The position numbers were made by a program, and so were the translations under genes. From contig RXOD01004620.1 of NCBI GenBank assembly GCA_005223375.1, positions 1 through 19,868 on the forward strand: DNA of 19,868 nt, given 5' to 3'. The notes beneath the pieces were generated by a model. That model made no database searches, had not been told where the DNA came from, and saw only the letters and a program-made list of their open reading frames with translations. This DNA is from Amoebophrya sp. AT5.2 (Eukaryota > Sar > Dinophyceae > Syndiniales > Amoebophryaceae). Positions 15,882 to 19,868 of the stretch are shown piece after piece; positions within the stretch are counted from its first letter, which is position 1; each line of letters begins with the position of its first letter.

Positions 15882-18758
15882 ATGCCGGCTCTCCGCGATT
15901 TGATTCACTCGCACAAGGCCCGCGAGGATGTCGAGATCACGCTGTTCTCTATCGGAGTTCTGGTGTTTCTGTGGGGGTTCGCGCATTCCGCCGGCTTCCT
16001 GTTCAAGCACGTGATGAAGACGCCGCCTCTCCTCGGCTACCTGCTCGCCGGGATCTGTTTCCGGAACATCGGGGGGGCGGTTTTGCTCTTCGCCCAGGCC
16101 AAAACCGGGATCCGGCTGGACGCGGGGACATTGGATGTCGCGGCACCAACCGGGCGCGGAGGTGCGGCTACCGCTTCGGCTGCGCCCCCCCTGACAGCAA
16201 CGCCCCCGCAAGCAGCCCCGCACGCAGCGGAGCCCCCGTCGCTGGTGCTGATTCCGGCCGACATCTCGTCGCTGGTGCGCACGTTTGGGCTCGCGACCAT
16301 TCTGATGATTGCTGGCGGCGAGATCGACTTTGACAGGATTCGCAAGATGGGCGGCGTGTGCGCACGACTGACGGTCCTCCCGGGCGTCAGCGAGGCCTTC
16401 GCGGTGGCTTTCCTCTCGCGGTACTTGTTCGGCTTCGATTGGCCCTGGGGCCTGGTGCTGGGGTTCATCCTCGGCGCGGTGAGTCCGGCGGTGGTCTGCG
16501 GCGGGATGTTCGCGCTGCAGAAGCGGGGGTTCGGAGTGGCGAAGGGGATCCCGAGTCTGGTCGTGTGCGCCGCGAGTTTGGACGACGTGGTGGCGATCTC
16601 GGGGTTCACGACGAGCCTCGGACTGGCGATCGCCGGTCTGGTGGAGGACCGTCTGCTGCGGCTGCTTTCCTCTGTCGAGGACGAAAGCGAGGAGGTTGAT
16701 GATCTATTTCGAGCTTCAAGGTCGTGGAACAGAGTAGATGCAGATGCAGGTGCGGCAGAGGAGTTGCAGGGGCAGAGGTTTGCTACTCATTATACCGAGG
16801 CGAACTACGTCGAAAACGCCGGGGTTCTTCCCTCCCTAGCACCGCGGGGGATCTCCAGGTTCCTGTTCGGGAAGCCGCACGTTCCCGCGCACCCATCCTC
16901 CCACTGGCGAGGACTATTGCACGGCCCAACCAACTTACTCCTCGGCGCGGCGCTGGGAATTTGCCTCGGCTACGTGTACGCGAAACTGTCCCGCATAGTC
17001 CTGCAGTGCACGCTCTTTATGCCCGCGCAGCAGCAGGAGCGCAGACGGAGACCACGACCAAAGAAGCCCACGGTACCCGCGCCGGAAACTCTGGACTGCG
17101 GCATTGGCCGCGGCGGCGGCCGGAGGAGCCTCCGCGAATCGGTCCGAAGCACGAAGATGAAGGCCATGGCGCGTCTGCCGCGCGGTTTACAGGTGGAGAC
17201 GGGCAGCCCGCAGGAGCTCGGGTTGGGGTCGGGCGACGACGGGGGTGGCACGACGACGGCGCAACCGCGAATCATCGCTACGCGGGCGGAGGCGGCCATC
17301 GCTGGGTTAGTGTTTTGCACGGGCTGCGGGGTGGCGATGGCTGCGGTTCATTTGCAGTACTCCGGAGCCGGGTTTTTGGCGTGCTTGTTCTTCACGTGCG
17401 CCTTTTCCCAGTTCTCGCGCGCGGGGGAGACTGATGGCACTAGCAGGGCGGTATTTTCGAGCGTGAGCAGCAGTGCTGTTGGAGAAACGACTTTAAGCGG
17501 CGACTACGACGTGGAGAAAATGAACAACCCGTCGTCACGCGCCCGACTACACGACGGAGAGGAGGACCGGAGGACGGTGCTTGGCGCTCCCAGCGAGTTG
17601 CTAGTCGGGGTTAAAGACCAGTACGCGAGGGGACCACGCGGAGCGGCTGCGCTAGAGGAGGACGATGTGACGATTGCGGTCCCGAGTCAGTCGCCGCTGG
17701 GGGAAAGTAGTGGAGTCCGCCGCATGATGACGTTCGAGATGGAAGACATTACGGCTCGAGCAGCAGAGGCCGGCAGCGCAGGACGAGAGAAGAAAGACAG
17801 CTCTTCACCACCGCCGAAGACTTCGTCAAAGAAGTCGCAGGTGGGCGGCATCGGTCTTTTCTCCTCCAGCGCTTCGTCCGACGACGAGCAAGCCGCTTCC
17901 TACCGCGCCCAGATCGACCAGGATTCGCCCGATCTAGACGGGGACTTCGACGTCGACGAGGCGATACAGGCAGCCCGTGAGCTCGCGAGCGGAAGATCCC
18001 CCGCCGCCGAGAGCAGGGATGCGCGCACGCGCGAGTCGCAGCTGAGCGAGAGCGACTTTTCCCCTACCACGACACCAGCGGCGTTTGCACACGACGACGA
18101 GTTCGACGTGCTGGCCTCGTTGGACGACGAGGTGCCGCTCATCGCCGTCGTGGTGCAGTGTCTGACGTGGATCTGGGAGCTGTTCGCCGAGCCGCTGCTG
18201 TTTGGCATCATCGGCACGGTGGTGGACGTGCGCAGGCTCCACCTTCCGACGCTGCCGAAAGCCGCGTTCCTGGTCCTCTTCTGCGTGTTTTTCGTGCGCG
18301 TGCCCGCAGCGATGGCCGCGTTGAGCTCGTGCGGAAAGGAGGTGAAGCTGAGTTTCAAAGAGCGGCTCTTCGTGGGGCTGTCCTGGATGCCGAAGGCGAC
18401 GGTGCAAGCGGCGCTGGGATCCGTGCCGCTGGACCGGATCCACGCCGTGCAAAAGCACTACGCCGGCGTGGCGAAGATGAAAAGTGGTGCTGGGGTGGCC
18501 TCTTTAAATTCTGCACCCGCGGCTGCAGCGTCCGCAGAGACGCTGGAGCAGCTGAACCGATTGGCGAACTGGGGCGAGATCATCGTGACGACGGCGGTGC
18601 TGTCCATCCTGCTGACAGCGCCAATAGGGCTGCTAGTAGTGTCGAAGCTAGGCCCGGTGATGCTGGAGCGGGGTAACGGAAAAAACGAGGTGAGGTTGCA
18701 TGAAACTGCGGCAACGTCGGGAGACGGAGCCGTCGGAACGAACACTGCGAGGGAGTGA
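15882..18758 (+). CDS. SLC9B/NHA-type cation:proton antiporter
   Basis: This is one open frame of 958 residues ending in TGA. It is a CPA2-superfamily monovalent cation/H+ antiporter of the NHA (SLC9B) type. N-terminal helices include GVLVFLWGFAHSAGFLF and the family signature TPPLLGYLLAGICFRNIGG. Next come GLATILMIAGGEIDF, then LGFILGAVSPAVVCGGMFAL, then the core GVAKGIPSLVVCAASLDDVV with the ion-binding pair D234/D235, so an electrogenic exchanger is likely. The C-terminal part has LFAEPLLFGIIGTVVDVRRL, SWMPKATVQAALGSVPLD and SILLTAPIGLLVVSKLGP, all diagnostic of SLC9B. Animal homologues have about 540 residues. The excess here is hydrophilic insertions at about residues 85-120, 265-345, 372-468 and 515-748. 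The last one is acidic and Ser-rich and probably cytosolic. It acts in a membrane, either the plasma membrane or an organelle. It likely exchanges Na+ or Li+ for H+. The insertions are in frame and stop-free, so they are not clearly introns. Confidence 0.92.
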   Translation: MPALRDLIHSHKAREDVEITLFSIGVLVFLWGFAHSAGFLFKHVMKTPPLLGYLLAGICFRNIGGAVLLFAQAKTGIRLDAGTLDVAAPTGRGGAATASAAPPLTATPPQAAPHAAEPPSLVLIPADISSLVRTFGLATILMIAGGEIDFDRIRKMGGVCARLTVLPGVSEAFAVAFLSRYLFGFDWPWGLVLGFILGAVSPAVVCGGMFALQKRGFGVAKGIPSLVVCAASLDDVVAISGFTTSLGLAIAGLVEDRLLRLLSSVEDESEEVDDLFRASRSWNRVDADAGAAEELQGQRFATHYTEANYVENAGVLPSLAPRGISRFLFGKPHVPAHPSSHWRGLLHGPTNLLLGAALGICLGYVYAKLSRIVLQCTLFMPAQQQERRRRPRPKKPTVPAPETLDCGIGRGGGRRSLRESVRSTKMKAMARLPRGLQVETGSPQELGLGSGDDGGGTTTAQPRIIATRAEAAIAGLVFCTGCGVAMAAVHLQYSGAGFLACLFFTCAFSQFSRAGETDGTSRAVFSSVSSSAVGETTLSGDYDVEKMNNPSSRARLHDGEEDRRTVLGAPSELLVGVKDQYARGPRGAAALEEDDVTIAVPSQSPLGESSGVRRMMTFEMEDITARAAEAGSAGREKKDSSSPPPKTSSKKSQVGGIGLFSSSASSDDEQAASYRAQIDQDSPDLDGDFDVDEAIQAARELASGRSPAAESRDARTRESQLSESDFSPTTTPAAFAHDDEFDVLASLDDEVPLIAVVVQCLTWIWELFAEPLLFGIIGTVVDVRRLHLPTLPKAAFLVLFCVFFVRVPAAMAALSSCGKEVKLSFKERLFVGLSWMPKATVQAALGSVPLDRIHAVQKHYAGVAKMKSGAGVASLNSAPAAAASAETLEQLNRLANWGEIIVTTAVLSILLTAPIGLLVVSKLGPVMLERGNGKNEVRLHETAATSGDGAVGTNTARE

Positions 18759-18969
18759 CAACGTCGAGGTGGTGGGGGTTTGTATGAGTGCGTCCGCGCG
18801 CGCATGACTGTGCCCGCTGACAACTGGACGCACGCATGGACTTTTCCCAGTAAACAGGTGCACGCGATTATTTAGTCCTGTGTGCGCAAGATGGCAGCGA
18901 AACCGAGACTAGTACCCAAAGATGAACATACGACGCAATCCGGAAGTGAGGGAGAAGGGGCGGCTGGGT
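18759..18969. other. 3' flank of the antiporter gene
   Basis: This probably holds the 3' UTR. It contains a short imperfect hairpin (GTGCGTCC near 18787 pairing with GGACGCAC near 18828). No poly(A) signal of the AATAAA type is present. Confidence 0.35.
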
Positions 18970-19014
18970 GGTAAGTGCGCGTTCGTGGATGCAATCCACG
19001 AACGCGCACTTACC
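18970..19014. repeat. Perfect hairpin, 21-bp arms and 3-base loop
   Basis: Bases 18970-18990 (starting GGTAAGTGCGCG) are the exact reverse complement of 18994-19014, separated by GCA. A further four pairs form beyond a three-base bulge. Each strand therefore reads GGTAAGTGCG at its 5' end, identical to a strong 5' splice site. It lies 10 bp before repeat copy 2. It could be a foldback element, a small-RNA precursor, a structured terminator-like element or a template-switch product. Confidence 0.95.
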
Positions 19015-19023
19015 TCCACCCGA

Positions 19024-19137
19024 CCCTTTTGCACAGTTTTGAATGTCCAGGCCCGCCTGATCGATGCAGCTCGGCCTTCCGCAATTATGGGCTCTTGTAT
19101 CAGTCGCTGGCTAGTTGTACCGACGCTGATGGGCTTC
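19024..19137 (+). repeat. Dispersed repeat, copy 2
   Basis: This is the partner of 8788-8895, 10.2 kb away in the same orientation. Relative to copy 1 it has two 3-base insertions and scattered substitutions, concentrated in the first 60 bases. The last 50 bases are nearly unchanged. It contains a frame beginning MGSCIS (19087-19152, 21 codons plus stop) that is itself open upstream to 18922. Confidence 0.85.
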
Positions 19138-19763
19138 CTATTGCTCCGTTGATCTGTGCTCAACGGCGTTCAGAACGATGTGTAAAAGCCTCAGGCGTTC
19201 AGAAGTTGCCGTGCGTGCACTCTGCCCGTCCTTTGATGTTTCCGTGACCCATTCGACGGCTTCGTGGTGCGTTCCTTCTACTTCCGTCGATGCGAAAACA
19301 AATAAAATCGGGAGCGATGATGTAAGTAATTCGCGAGTCGTGCCTGTGTATGGTGGCGAAAATTGGTGATCGTCGCTTTTCCAAGCGGGACTGCTCCGGC
19401 AGATGCCAAGGCCCATGGCTTTCTAGTATGTTTGGCGGCGAAATTAAAATTATTCAATGGCACTTGCAGTTGGACAGTGGATTCTTCGCTTACCCCCGGT
19501 GTTGTAGTAGTCATAACACTCGTTGGCAATTGCGCCCATTATGGCTCTCCCCCTGAATACGGGCAAGCGCGACGACGCGCCTTGCTTTCAATTAGTAGAT
19601 CGATATTATGACAGCTACTGAGAATTAAGTCGTAGGTTCGTTTTTTCAATAGCTATGGCTATCATAAATTGACCAGCGTGCCACAAATGGCCCTGGAAGC
19701 AAGTGCACTGCATTGACACGCTCCTTACTCGACACGCTTGCTGCGGCCTTGTCTTGTATAGGT
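19138..19763. other. Unassigned region near the right edge
   Basis: Short overlapping frames (19178-19369, 19350-19556, 19363-19611) have no recognised domain. A consensus GTAAGT at 19322-19327 and a TATAG at about 19757-19761 could bound an intron of a gene that continues past the window. AAATAAAA at 19298-19305 resembles a poly(A) signal. Nothing further can be supported. Confidence 0.35.
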
Positions 19764-19868
19764 ATGTTCATGCTCGGCGCGATGGTTTTTTCTTCAGTGG
19801 CGCAGCCTGTTCAGTCGCTGCTCTCCGGCATCTGGCTTTCCGCCGTCTCCTTGCCCCCCGCGATGGGG
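19764..19868 (+). CDS. Possible start of a membrane protein, cut by the right edge
   Basis: From ATG 19764 the frame stays open to the window end, with a hydrophobic translation (MFMLGAMVFSSVAQP… then SLLSGIWLSAVSLPPAMG) that could form one or two membrane helices. The same frame is open back to about 19667. GC content rises here, as it does in the other genes. TATAG just before could be a 3' splice site. The family cannot be told from 35 residues. Confidence 0.25.
   Translation, partial: MFMLGAMVFSSVAQPVQSLLSGIWLSAVSLPPAMG

Noticed and set aside
16037..18458. Several open frames on both strands inside the antiporter gene
   Set aside because: They are shadows of the long GC-rich antiporter frame, which has clear family motifs.
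1..19868. CRISPR array, bacterial operon, rRNA, tRNA, or dinoflagellate spliced-leader sequence
   Set aside because: Nothing matching was seen by eye. The window is intron-bearing eukaryotic DNA. A covariance-model scan would be needed to exclude small RNAs.

Overview
The window reads as nuclear DNA of a unicellular eukaryote. All confident genes lie on the + strand. They carry short spliceosomal introns (about 95-260 bp, GT...CAG, usually with a G on both sides of the junction) and use the standard genetic code. The proteins have long low-complexity Gly/Asn/Met/Gln/Ser-rich stretches. A protein with a phage-integrase-repeat-unit-like segment, of a kind I associate with algal genomes and large algal viruses, points to an alga or alveolate-type protist. 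I cannot name a species, and I saw no dinoflagellate spliced-leader sequence.

Layout: (1) 1-675, an uninterrupted open frame entering from the left edge, probably the 3' end of an unidentified gene. (2) 1830-7033, an eight-exon gene for a ~1414-residue CCCH-type zinc-finger protein embedded in low-complexity sequence, including MNNMG-type and GNMQQ tandem repeats. All splice phases agree and the summed exons are a multiple of three. (3) 7034-9375, mostly non-coding, with a weak RS-like open frame and the first copy of a dispersed ~110-bp repeat. (4) 9376-11739, a cyclin-box protein with a long disordered basic/Ser-rich tail. (5) 12741-13510, LSM4 in three exons. (6) 13989-15329, an intron-less gene with one phage-integrase-repeat-unit-like segment followed by two regions that look like degenerate PD-(D/E)XK nuclease cores. 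It is flanked on both sides by a weakly similar ~57-bp direct repeat. (7) 15882-18758, an SLC9B/NHA-type cation:proton antiporter with the Asp-Asp ion-binding motif and very large hydrophilic insertions. (8) 18759-19868, a perfect 21-bp-arm hairpin, the second copy of the dispersed repeat, and a hydrophobic open frame running off the right edge.

The genes do not form one pathway. RNA metabolism (CCCH protein, LSM4), cell-cycle control (cyclin) and membrane ion transport (NHA) sit side by side, as is normal for a gene-dense protist. The accessory-looking parts are the PIRU/nuclease-like gene and the dispersed repeat. Both repeat copies contain a 17-codon conserved micro-frame starting MGSCIS, in which the only two differences are synonymous.
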